This document shows, in pieces, positions 9,747 to 21,700 of a stretch of 64,000 nucleotides of DNA; within the stretch, counting starts at the first letter, position 1, and the number at the start of each line of letters is the position of its first letter. The position numbers and the translations under genes are program-made. The notes under the pieces were generated by a model. It made no database searches. It was not told the DNA's origin and was given only the letters and a program-made list of their open reading frames with translations. The DNA is from Topomyia yanbarensis (lineage: Eukaryota > Arthropoda > Insecta > Diptera > Culicidae), in contig NC_080671.1 of NCBI RefSeq assembly GCF_030247195.1, positions 104,023,845-104,087,844 on the forward strand, read 5' to 3'.

Positions 9747-12700
9747 GTAAGTGAGTGGGTGGCGGGGATTTATGGCTGCATCATGGAATTGCGATTACCG
9801 GGAATCGTGTGTGTGTGTGCGGATGATTCACGCGAATGACATCGTGGGTGGGTGGGGATCAAAACAAAAGATAAAATTAATGCTCCTTGGCGCTGGTTCG
9901 TGATTGGAATTTAGTTTATCTACTCGAGAGTATAAACAGTTGTATGCTCGTGAGTGCGGCAAATGCTTAACTTGAACATAAATCAAATTCGTCACGCATC
10001 AGTTAGATATATGCGAAATTGTGAAGAGAGCTTTTTAGAGTTTGAAGATTTGTCGGATAGATGGGAGGATGTGGCGGCTTGTTATTGTGAACAAAAGAAC
10101 ATTCGTTCGGCATACTCATTAGACCGACATCAAAGTACATTCCAAGAAGCAAAATTCGTCGTGGTTGGTTATGATAAAGCATCATTAGTTTTGAAGCGTC
10201 TTCATCTATTGAATAGATTTTAATAATATTAAAAATGTTAGGTGAGAATTACACATTATCGTCGATCTGTTCGCACGCTAAAGCATTAGGTTTTAATTAG
10301 CCTTCTTAACCCGAATTCCGCTAAAGCTAAAAGCCTACTACTTAAGGCTAATTTGCTGGTAACAGTTTGTTACGTAAAACACTTCTCAGTGAAACAGTTT
10401 TGCTTGCCGCAATAAAAGTTTTAATTGTCCCCAAGCAAAGCAACTGATGTAGCTAATTCATGAAGCTTATAGCCATTTAAATGATCGTTTATCATAGTAG
10501 ATTTTCTCAAGAATTAAATGGCTGAATATTTCGTGCACGATTGTCCAGCTTTACTGATTTCGTCGTAGGCGAAGCATAAGATGTTTCTCGATAGGATAAT
10601 TTGGGGATAGATGCCGAACATTTCTAAAAATCGATCCTGTGTCAAAGTAAACCATTGAATAATTGATGAAATCATTTTCATTAATTGCGACAAGTTTCTA
10701 AAATAGTGTGAAATGGTTTTTGTCATAAAAAAAAATGTTCATCAAATATTCACGGACATTTTAATAAAAATAGGTCATTGCGGGTGAGACACCGAACCGT
10801 GGTCAGAAACTGAAAAATGACGAACAAAAGTATTTTTTAGCTCGCGTTGATGTTTTTTTTGAAGTTTTATTATACCTATAAATCGGCTACCACCTACGCT
10901 TTTCTTAAGGGAGTATTACCATTTCTAGAAACATTTTTACATTTCTTACTAAATAAATGTATAGGGTTCGCTCAAACTTTGACAAGTTTTTCTGAGGCCC
11001 GGAGGGCCGAGTCTCATATACCAATCGACTCAGCTCGACAAATTGGGACAATGTCTGTGTGTGTGTTTTTTTAGAGAGCAGTAAAAAAAAATTTCAGGAA
11101 AACCCTGAGACCTGAGGGAAAATGTACAAAAACCCCAATGTCTCAGGGAACGGGTTTGGGCTGCCATCAACCGACCCGCTAAAAAACCACTGCACTTGCC
11201 CAGAACCTGATTCCTCCCCTGCACTACCTTACGGCATTACTTCGGGGAGGGGTTTTTATGTGCATAGCACACACTCTAATTCAACTACTTACTAGTTCGT
11301 TTCTTCCGCAGGGTTACAGCCCCACTCCTCTACACACCACCAATTCTCTACCGTCCACACAGACTGGCAAGTTCTGTATGGCAGTCGGAAAGCTGGCTGT
11401 GAGTCGAGGCTTAGTACTCCTCCCCGACGTGTACAGTTTAGGCGGCAAACTTCAGACTGTCTAATTCACCGAGCCCTTCGGCTCCCTTGTGCCAGTTAGC
11501 ACCGCAACTCCCTTCTCGCACCATTCAGCGCCATTTACTCATTGAGCACCAGATTTGTTCGCGAACTACTCGGTCTAGTCCCTGACAATGGACGTAGCCT
11601 ACTCCGACGGAGAATTCCCCGGCGAGAGAAGTTCTCCCGAAACCGAGCCAACCAACCAGATGTCGAGGTCAGTTGGGCGATTCCGGTGGAGCAGGGCGTC
11701 CAGTTCGCTGATGCCCAGACGACCTGCGACTGATGGTATTTCGTCGCGGTCTACTCAGTCTAGTCCCCGGCGGTGGATCTAGCTTACGTCGACGGAGAGT
11801 TCCCCGGCGAAGGAGGCTCTCCCGATACCGATTCTTCTTTTGTTTAAGCACCACAATTTCTTGAGCCCTTTGGCTTCCTCTCGTTCCGTTTCGCTCTACT
11901 TTTCCGATGAGCCATTCAGCTCCCGCCCTCACTTGTTCGCGAACTACTCAGTCTAGCCCCCAAAAATGGATCTAGCCTATTCTCCTGCAACCGAGAAGTA
12001 GATTTCTCCTGATACCGATGTTCGTTTTTGTGAGCCATTTAGCTCTCCGCGTCGTCCCGATCTACTCGATCTAGTCCCCGGCGGTGGATCTAGCCTACTC
12101 AACGGGCCATACAGTAGGTGCTGAGGTCTATCTGGCGATTCCGGGTGGAGCGTAACTTCTGGTTCACCAGCACCCCAACGACCCACTGCTAGCTCTGCGA
12201 TGCGGTCTACTCGGTCTAATCCCCGGCGGTGGATCTAGCCTACTCACGAGCTACCCGGTAGATCTATTCGGCGATTCCTGAAGCTTGACGTCCGGTTCCC
12301 AGGCGCCCCGACGACCCAACTCGGTGCTACGTCACGTACTACTCAACTGGTCCCCGGCGGTGGACCTAGTCTACACAGTTGGGGAGTTCCACGGCGGCGA
12401 TATTTCTCTCGAAACCCGATTTGCGGCTTCTTGTTGGTCTCTTCGCCACTTCCTCTGCAGCTCGGAGAGTATGCTCGAGACCACTCTGTTGACAGCGTCC
12501 CAGGTATGTTCGTCACGGCACATCTCTTCGACGATATTGTCCACTGTCATACCACGTATACCCCTACGAACTTCTTCGAATCTAGGGCATTCGAAGACCA
12601 CGTGTTCCGGTGTCTCCTGCACAGTCGCACACTCCGGGCAAAGGGGTGACGAAGCATGTCCAAACCGATGCAAGTACTTCCGGAAGCATCCGTGCCCGGA

Positions 12701-15700
12701 CAAAAACTGCGTCAAATGGAAGTTCACCTCTCCATGCTTCCTATGTACCCAGGCCGATACATTTGGGATGAGTCGGTGGGTCCACCTTCCTTTCTCCGCG
12801 TTGCCCCACTCCTGTTGCCATTTAGCCAACGAGTCCGCTCGAACCAGCCTCCTAGCGTTACGTGCATTTCTCCGCTGATAGCATTCCACGTCCTCCGCCA
12901 GGGTAATGCAGATGGGGATCATACCGGCGATAACGCATACTGCCTCCGACGATATTGTTCTGTAGGCGCTCGCGACTCTTACGGCCATCAGTCGGAATGT
13001 CCTATTTAGCTTTCCACGGTTCCGCTTGGTTTTCAGCGCAGCACTCCAGGCAGGAACCCCATATCGGAGTATCGATGACGAAATAGTAGATAGCAGACGT
13101 CTCGTGCTGCTTCTCGGACCGCCGACGTTTGGCATGATTCTCGCTATTGCGTTCGTTGCCTTCGTCGACTTTTCACAGGCGTAATCAACGTGGTTGTTGA
13201 AGCTCAGCCGGTCGTCGATTATAACTCCCAATTGCTTCAATGCACGCTTCTATGCAATCACGTGCCCTCCGACGTCGATCTGGATCCGTTAAACCGATCT
13301 GCAGTTGCTGACCAACAACACCTCCGTCTTGTGGTGAGCTATTTGCAGCTTGACCCCGTTCATCCAGCTCTCGATCGCGTCTATTGTCTCCATCACCGAC
13401 ACCTCCACTTCTTCAAGTGTCTCACCCATCATTGTTAGTGACACGTCGTCCGCGAAACCTACGATTTTCACTTTCCTAGGCAGCTGCAGCTTTAAGACCC
13501 CATCGTACATCCCGTTCCAAAGGGTTGGACCGAGAATGGAGCCCTGAGGAACGCCCGCTGTGACACGCAATGACTGCTGTCCTTCGCTCGTCTCGTACAG
13601 CAGCACTCTGCTCTGAAAGTATCTCTTCAGGATCTGGCATAGATAGTCGGGAACCCTCATTCTATGCAGCCCTGCAGCGATGGCTTCCCAGCTGGCACTG
13701 TTGAACGCGTTCTTCACATCTATCGTGGCCACAGCGCAGTATCGATCTCCTCTTCGCTTCTGTTTAGATGACTTCTCAGCACCCTCGAGCACTGTCCGAA
13801 TTGCATCCACTGTCGATGCTCCTTTGAGGAAACCGAACTGCATCTTGGACAGTCCGCGCTCACCTTTCGTGAATTTCGTCAACCTGTTAAGAATAATCCT
13901 TTCCAGGAGTTTTCCGAGTGTATCCAGCAGGCATATGGGCCTGTACGAGGTCAGGTCGCCAGGTGGCTTCCCTGGCTTCGGCAGCAACACCAGCTTCTGG
14001 ACCTTCCACATTTCGGGGAAGTTGCCTTCATTTAGGCACTTCTGCATCACTATCCTGAACATGTCCGGATATGCCAGGATCGCAGCTTTCAGTACCATGT
14101 TTGGTATTCCATCCGGACTAGGGGCTTTCTTTGATTTTAGGCGCTTCGATGCTTCTGCTAGCTGGTCGTTAGTCACTTGCCGATCCGTGCTTGTTCCTTC
14201 TTCTTCGCCGTACGGTGTCGGTGGCCATATAGTTGGATCGTGCTTCGGGAAAAGACCCAAGACGATTATCTTCAGCTTGCTCGGACACATTTCGGCTGGC
14301 GTCGTCGGACCCTTCATTTTCGCCATCACAACTCGGTATGCGTCACCCCAGGAATTGGCGTCTACTTCTCGGCATAGCTCCCTGTTAAATCTGACCTCCC
14401 GTTTTAAAGCGGCCCTAACTTCCCGAAACGCTGCCGTACGCTCTTCTGTATATGGTTCCGACCTTGCTCTTTGAGCCCGCCTTCTGGCTCTGAGACAAGC
14501 AGCGCTTAACGTACTAAGCGTTTCGTTCCACCAGTAAGCTGGACGCCGTTTGTTGCGTGGTTACAGTTTTCGCGGCATTGTGGCGTCACAAGCCGCCACA
14601 ATCCTTCTTGTTTGGTCAGCCGCATCCACGTTCTCGGTCCCGCCGTTCGGCCGTTCGGCCGAAGTGCCTCAACAAAGAGGTCTTTGTTGAAGGCTTTCGT
14701 CTTCCACTTTCGTTCGCCGGTCACCCTTCTCTGTACTGCCGTGGGGTTCCGTTGACCGATACGGTAGCGAATCGCCTGGTGGTCACTATGCGTATACGTT
14801 TCGCATACTCTCCAATTCATGTTCGCCGTCAATGAGGGACTACAGAATGTGACGTCGATGATAGACTCCCTCCCGTCTCTCCGAAATGTGCTAACAGAGC
14901 CTTCATTGCACAATCGTACGTCTGACTTCGCTAGAGCTTCCTGCAGGATACACCCTCTTGTGTTGGTTACTCTACTGCCCCATTCCACAGCCCAGGCGTT
15001 GAAGTCACCACCAATGACTACCGGCTTCCGATCGATCAACTGCTCGGTTAACTGCTCCAGCATTAGGCTGAACTGCTCTACTGTCCACCTTGGGGGAGCG
15101 TAGCAGCTGCATACGAAGATTCCGTTGATTTTGGCGATCACAAAACCCTCGTATGAACGTTCTACCACTTCTTGGATGGGGAATCTTCCCATTACTTGTA
15201 TCGCAGCGGTTCCTGATCTATCCGCCACCCAGTTACCGTTATTAGGGGGGACTTGATAAGGCTCTGCGATCAAAGCGACATCGCACATAGTTTCTGTCGT
15301 AGACTGCCACAACAGTTGCTGTGCGGTATCACAGTGATTCAGGTTTATCTGGGTCACCTCCATCACCGTTGGCCTGCAGTCGCCTTCTTGTAGGCTGGGC
15401 ATTTAAAGCCACCCGTCTGATGGTCGTTTCCTTCCGCTGGGGAGCAAAGCAAGCACTTCGGCCTCTGCGTGTAGTCTCTCGCAAGATGGCCCGTCTCTTC
15501 GCATTTCCAGCACATTCCGGATCTGTCCAGGCCTTTGCAAGCCCCTGCTAAATGTCCCAAGCTTAAACATTTGAAGCATTCCTCCGCTTGTTTATTTAAT
15601 CGTGGGGCGGCTCTCAGTAAAGGGCGAACACGAAATTACTGCGACACCGAAAACGTCATGCCAATTTTCTTATAATGTTTAAAATCAAACCAAAATTTTA

Positions 15701-18700
15701 GGGTAGTTTTATACATATATTTACTTCAAAAATCAAATGAAAAGTTAATCGATGGAGCCTTGAGTGTAAAATTGAACAGCATTTTCGCTTGATGCCCTCC
15801 ATCAAAGTCTTTACAGTGTCATCCGGTACCAGTTTCTCAGTTTTTTTTCCATTTTCTTAACATGTCCTTCTCGTCTTTGACTGTCTTCTTGCTCTTCCGA
15901 AGTTTCCGCTTCATCATTGCCCAGTAATGCTCCACCGGGCGCAGCTCCGGACAGTTTGGCGGCTTCATGTCCTTTGGAACAAAATGGACAGAATTGGCCT
16001 CATACCACTCCAGGACACTTTTAGAATAGTAGCATGATGCCAAATCTGGCCAAAATAGCGGAGGTTCGTCATGCTGCTGCAAGAATGGCAAAAGGCGCTT
16101 CTCGAGGCACTCAGATTTGTAGGTCTCGCCATTTACTGTGCCCTTTGTCACGGAAGGCTCACTCCTCAGTCCGCAAGAGCAGATGGCCTGTCAAATGAGA
16201 TATTTGGAGGCGAACTTCGACATTTTCTTCTTCTTAAATTTGTCGTCCACCGGCTCTTGCCGGTGAAAAACTCCAACCCCGGAATTTGCTTAAAATCGGC
16301 TTTTATATACGTTTCGTCGTCCATCACACAGCAGCCATATTTTGTCAGCATCTTCTCGTAGAGCTTCCGTGCCCGAGTTTTAGCCGTCGATTGTTGCCGC
16401 TCATCGCGGTTTCGGAAGTTCCGTACCTTCTATGTATGTAGTCCAGCTCTCTTCTTTGCATTCTGAACGTAGCTCTGCGACATGCCGATCTTTTTAGCCA
16501 AATCACGGCTTGAGATTTGTTTTAATCATCCGCTTCACCTTTCCCTCCGTCTTTTTGTTCTCCGGTCCCGGTTTTCTTCCAGCTCCTTTGCCGTGGTCCA
16601 ACGTCAACCGCTCCTGGAACCGCTTCAACGCACTGGAGACGGTTGAATGGTGAATGTTCAACATTTTTCTCAACTGCCGGTGCGGCAGGTCAGGAAATCA
16701 CAGGTGTTTGGAAAGAATTTGTTCTCTCGACTCGCGTTGGTTCACCTCCATTTTTGTTGAATCGAAAAACATGACTTCGAGTTTGACAGCATGTAAACAA
16801 TACACATCAATGAGAAAGTGTGCAAAATATGGTTGATTTTTACCCAATGGTAAAAAAGTTGTGCCCTGTTGAATGTGTCGCAATAATTTCGTGTTCGCCC
16901 TTTAAGCTGCGGAGTAGAAAAATGACGACGAACAACTTTGTTTACATACTGAAATACAAGCAAACATGCATGGGGATGTAGTAAACAACGTTGTTAGCTG
17001 TCGTTTCTAGAACCAACATGGCTGATCGGCGATTTCGAGGATAGTATCACCTGAGAATAAAAGCTCCTTGGTACTATCCACTTGAAAATAATCGAGTTGG
17101 TAATTAAATTGTTCCCAAAATCGTGAATAAAGTACCATGAATTCTGGAACAATCACGTTTTTACGATACGAAAACAGGACCATAAATAAAAATCATGTGT
17201 TTTATAATTATGTTCAATTTCCCTTCAGTAACGCCCGCATAACGCTTTTATTAGTGGAAACATTTGTTTTTGTTTTGTGAACTTCAGTCACTGTTGTCGC
17301 CATGTCACTACCAAATCGATTTTCTGTACGTGAACTAGTTCACAACTTTATAAATATTATCCATAAAACCTAACTCATTATGTTGTTCATAGATTTAGGA
17401 ACATTAGTTCTCAAAATCAAAACATTCTGGATATTTTCTTGTGAACTAGTTCACGAAACTCGGAATTTTATTCATTAATCCCTCAATTCTCGTGAACTAA
17501 TTGATGATGCCTAATATATTAGTCACGATCCAATATCCGTGTTCGTGAAATAGTTCACAAAATTATGAAATATATTTCATGTATACGTGAACTGGTTCAT
17601 GAATCCTAGTACAATAGTCACGACTTACCATTCATGCTCGTGCAATAGTTCACAAAATCATCAAATGTTGATCATGTATTCGTGAACTAATTCATGATTC
17701 CTAATATATTAGTCACGACTTACCATTCGTGATCGTGAAATAGTTCACGAAATCATAAAATATTATTCGTGTATTCGTGAATTGGTTCATGATCCCTAGT
17801 GTACGTCTAACAGTTCGTGCACGTTAAATATTTCACAAAATTATGAAATATTATTCATGGATTCGTGAACTAGATGAACCCAACCCTCACGAAAAAAAAT
17901 CGATAACACACACTCACACACAACGAGCCTTTGTTAGTATTAGGTTTCGTATTAAATTGCTGCTTACGAATCTCACAAAAGATTCCATTTTTTTCCACCT
18001 TACACCTTACATGTACACTCCTCCCACCCATCCATCATATGAAATCTCGTCGGTGCTGCTGTACTGCACTGCATTTTGTTTTGTCCAATTCTTTTCTCCG
18101 CTGTTATAGATTGCTCATGATCTGAAACTTCTAGTAAAAAAATTCAACCGTCAGATTCCTAGATTAGAGCCGACAAACATCTATTCGCTTAAAACACCTC
18201 GTTACAACTCGGCATATATACGCTTCACACTAATGATGAGTGATATAATATCGTTTGGCTCTCCACCGCTGCGCCGATATTTCAGTATCGACATTGACGC
18301 CTTTTGCTTTGTACCACTTTCCCGCTATTTTATTCTGTTTATATGTATGTGTTGGGAACTAAGCCTCACTAAAAAAAGCTAACGGGTAGCATCTGAACCC
18401 GAATCGACAAACATCTACTCGCTAAAACGCCTACTTACACCATAGGCCATAGCGACACATGATGAGTAGCTGTTCGAATGAGCTATATAAACTTCTCATC
18501 ACTGTAGCAGCGATCATATGCGGGACAGCATGGAGACGTTGGTATGTGTTCTTCAAGTTTTCTCTGTACTGTGTAGACTACAACGTGTACACAAAATATT
18601 TGTGTTTGTTTTGAAAACTTTAGTCGCGGTTTCCGCCATGTTACTACTAAATCGATTTTCTGTACGTGAACTAGTTCACAACTTTATGAATATTATTCAT

Positions 18701-21700
18701 AAAACCAAAGGTTAACTCGTGATGTTGTTCATAGATTTAGGAACATTAGTCCAGAAAAACAAAACATTCTGGATTTTTTCTCGTGAACTAGTTTACGAAA
18801 CTCGGAATTTTATTCATTAATCCCTTCAATTTTTGTGAACTAATTCATGATTCCTAATATATTAGTCACGATCTTGTATCCGTGCTCGTGAAATAGTTCA
18901 CAAAATCATGCAATATTTTTCATGTATTCGTGAACTAATTCATGATTCCTAGTATAATAGTCACGACGGACCATGCGTGCCCGCGAAATAAATCACAAAA
19001 TTATAAAATATTTTTCATGCATACGTGAACTGGTTCATGAATCCTAGTATAATAGTCACGACTTACCACGACCGTGAAATAGTTCACAAACTCATGAAAT
19101 ATTGCTCATGTATTCGTGAACTGTTTCATGATACCTAACATAACAGTCACTACTTACCATTCGTGATCGTGAAATAGTTCACGAAATCATAAAATATTGT
19201 TCATGTATTCGTGAATTGGTTCATGATTTCTAGTATACGTTCTACAATTCGTGCTCGTCAAATAGTTCACAAAATTATGAAATATTATTCATGGATTCGT
19301 GAACTAGTTCATGATTCATAGTACATGATTAACGATATATTTTGTGTGCTTGAAATATTTAAAATTTATTTCTTATTTTCAATTTCATGTAACATGGTAA
19401 TGAAATTTGGGGTAATATTCGTGGAATCATTTTTGTTCCATGCACTTTTTCATGAAATGTTCAGCTGCTAGCGGCCAGTAATAGGTACGAGCAGTAGATA
19501 TAAAAATACTATTAGGGCCTCGAACAACGTTATTCATTTGATAAGGTTCAGTGTGATGTCTTGTCACCTGTCAAACTGAAAAGTAAGCTCTATAATAAAA
19601 TATCAGGATAATGTGAACAGAAATCACGAAAATCGTGACTAATATCTTGAAATCATGAACATAAATAAACAAAATTCTCTACTCGTGACTAAAATATCAC
19701 GACAAGGTAAATAGAAATCACGAAAATCATGGCATAAATCACATTACTCGTGATAAAAATATAAAAATCATGAACATGCATCACTCTACTCATGACTAAA
19801 ATATTACGATAACGTGAATAGAAATTACGAAATGCGCGACTATGATCCTGAAATCATGAACGTAAATCCCGCCAGTCTGGCAGAAAAATCCGATAGCAAA
19901 CTCATAAATAAAATAGCACGGTAATGTTATGAGAAATCACAAAAATCGCGAATAAACTCCTCAAAACATGAACATCGTTTGACTGTCGACTGTGTATTCC
20001 CAAATTATGAACAAGAATCATAGCAAAAACTAAACATGTCTAGAAAACAACAACAGTAACCCAACCAAACATTCGAATATATACTTGGGGTGAACTAGTT
20101 TTTTAGAAACACAAATAGTTTCATTAATACGAGGTTTATTATTCACAATTTCAGGAATTTGGTCACGATTTTCGTAAATCGTTCAGTTCACGAAATCATG
20201 ATCTTTTGTTCATGAATTTATGAATGGATTTTTTTCCGTGCGCTCGAAACTTTGGAACACACCTAACATTCGAATTTTGCAGCGCATGTGCCTCAGGTGC
20301 ACGTTTGAATTTTTTAAGGTATGATCAAGATTCCATTTGCACAAACGCGTCGCAAGTAATTTATGTGAATGTAATGCAAGTGTATGTAGACGTAGATGGG
20401 ATAAAATACACCCCTAAGAAAATATAATCATAACTTAGCTAAAGACCATAAATTGGGAGAATATAATTAATGATATCATTTAGCCAACATGTTACTCTGA
20501 AATCACAATCACTTTGCAAAATATTCAGGAAATATTTTTTTTTTGTTTATTGCTCAAGCTGCTATTGATGTACGGTTATCAAACTTTGACAGTGTATGTT
20601 TACCATGGCGGTCTTCCGACTGGTGTTACCCTTTTCTAGAAATTTACAGCAGTTTTCGATATAAGCAAGGGGTGCAATTTACCCCGGGAATGCGTTTTAC
20701 CCCGTCTTCCCCTACATTAACAGCAACCAAAATATTCTGTCATTCCATCGTTTACTACCATTGCGGGAATATAAATTCAATAACACAATGCGCAAATGCG
20801 TGGTCTGTTACCGAAAAAACAATCGAATCTTACCCAAAACGTAATAGAAACATACCCGTCGGATTTTGGGTGTATGTTTAGCAGAGAACCTGGAAATGAC
20901 TGCCGGTTTCTGCTCGAAGGATACTAGATAGTGGTGGCACAACTTCGAGCTACCTAAGAAACTGAAATTCTTCCGGAGAATAATAAATCACACTCGCAAG
21001 AAAACATTTCTCCGTCTAATAGTATGAGCTAAATTTGACACTGACAGACACGCAAGCAAAAATCTTATTAAAACGGTGAAGGTCATCTGTAAAATACTTT
21101 GTTTTTTCCAACTAATTCAAAAACGTTCACCGATTACAAATCTCGTCAAACGGTTATTTCCGCCATGAGACAGTCTGAGTCGTCAATCTGCAATCAAGAT
21201 GCACGTGTCTCAATGCCGTCATTCCTGGTCTGCCAGTAAGGGCCGAAGACGCGTAATTAAAAAGACGATCACATCATGCACAAGTCACCGAGTTCCTCAC
21301 CGAGTACCGATCTGAAAGTGCCGATAGAACAATGTTTGCCATTTAGCGGAGTAGAGCAAAAATTCTATCTCAGCAGGAATCACATGGCGACCGGGGGAAA
21401 ATGTGATTTTGATTCAACGATGCACTTTTTTTTCTATTCCGACCGATCTCGGTCGTGGCGCACGTGGCACCGCCACTGGCTGGTCGTCGCGCATTTCTCG
21501 AACAAATAGCAAAAGTTTGTAAGATTTGCTGCGGGGGACTAATTTCGTATGCATGAGGGGGAGTTACACTATATGTATGCAACTATTGCATCGTCCGCCG
21601 CCCGTCTGATTCTATAAACACTCGCATTGTGCACGCTATGCAGTCGTGACGAGACACAGGTGATTCACGTCGAACTACGCGGAATGAACTTTCTGTCATC

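Larger units (their letters stand above)
11500..15590 (-). mobile_element. R1-like non-LTR retrotransposon copy A (5'-truncated, nearly intact ORF2)
   Basis: Reading on the minus strand: end of ORF1 with CCHC knuckles (15590-15363), ORF2 with endonuclease, reverse transcriptase and a C-terminal CCHH/CCHC-type finger (15363-12371), then a long 3' UTR with repeated units. There is no RNase H, consistent with an R1-type clade; the assignment is by domain layout and RT motifs only. The 5' side breaks off inside ORF1 near 15590. The exact 3' end is unclear (about 11500 or as far as 11230). The copy lies in intron 1 of the host gene, antisense to it. Confidence 0.88.

Noticed and set aside
9747..9839. 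Coding continuation past GTAAGTGAG
   Set aside because: The donor is close to consensus, and the sequence beyond it becomes GT-rich and loses codon bias.
9954..10223. 89-codon frame in intron 1
   Set aside because: No recognisable motif, AT-rich codon use like the surrounding intron, no splice context.
13680..14474. 264-codon plus-strand frame across copy A, and similar plus-strand frames in copies B and C
   Set aside because: Antisense shadows of the reverse transcriptase and endonuclease frames on the minus strand.
17275..19345. Blocks 1 and 2 as LTRs of a retrotransposon
   Set aside because: They are direct repeats, but lack TG...CA ends, a primer-binding site and any pol sequence between them.
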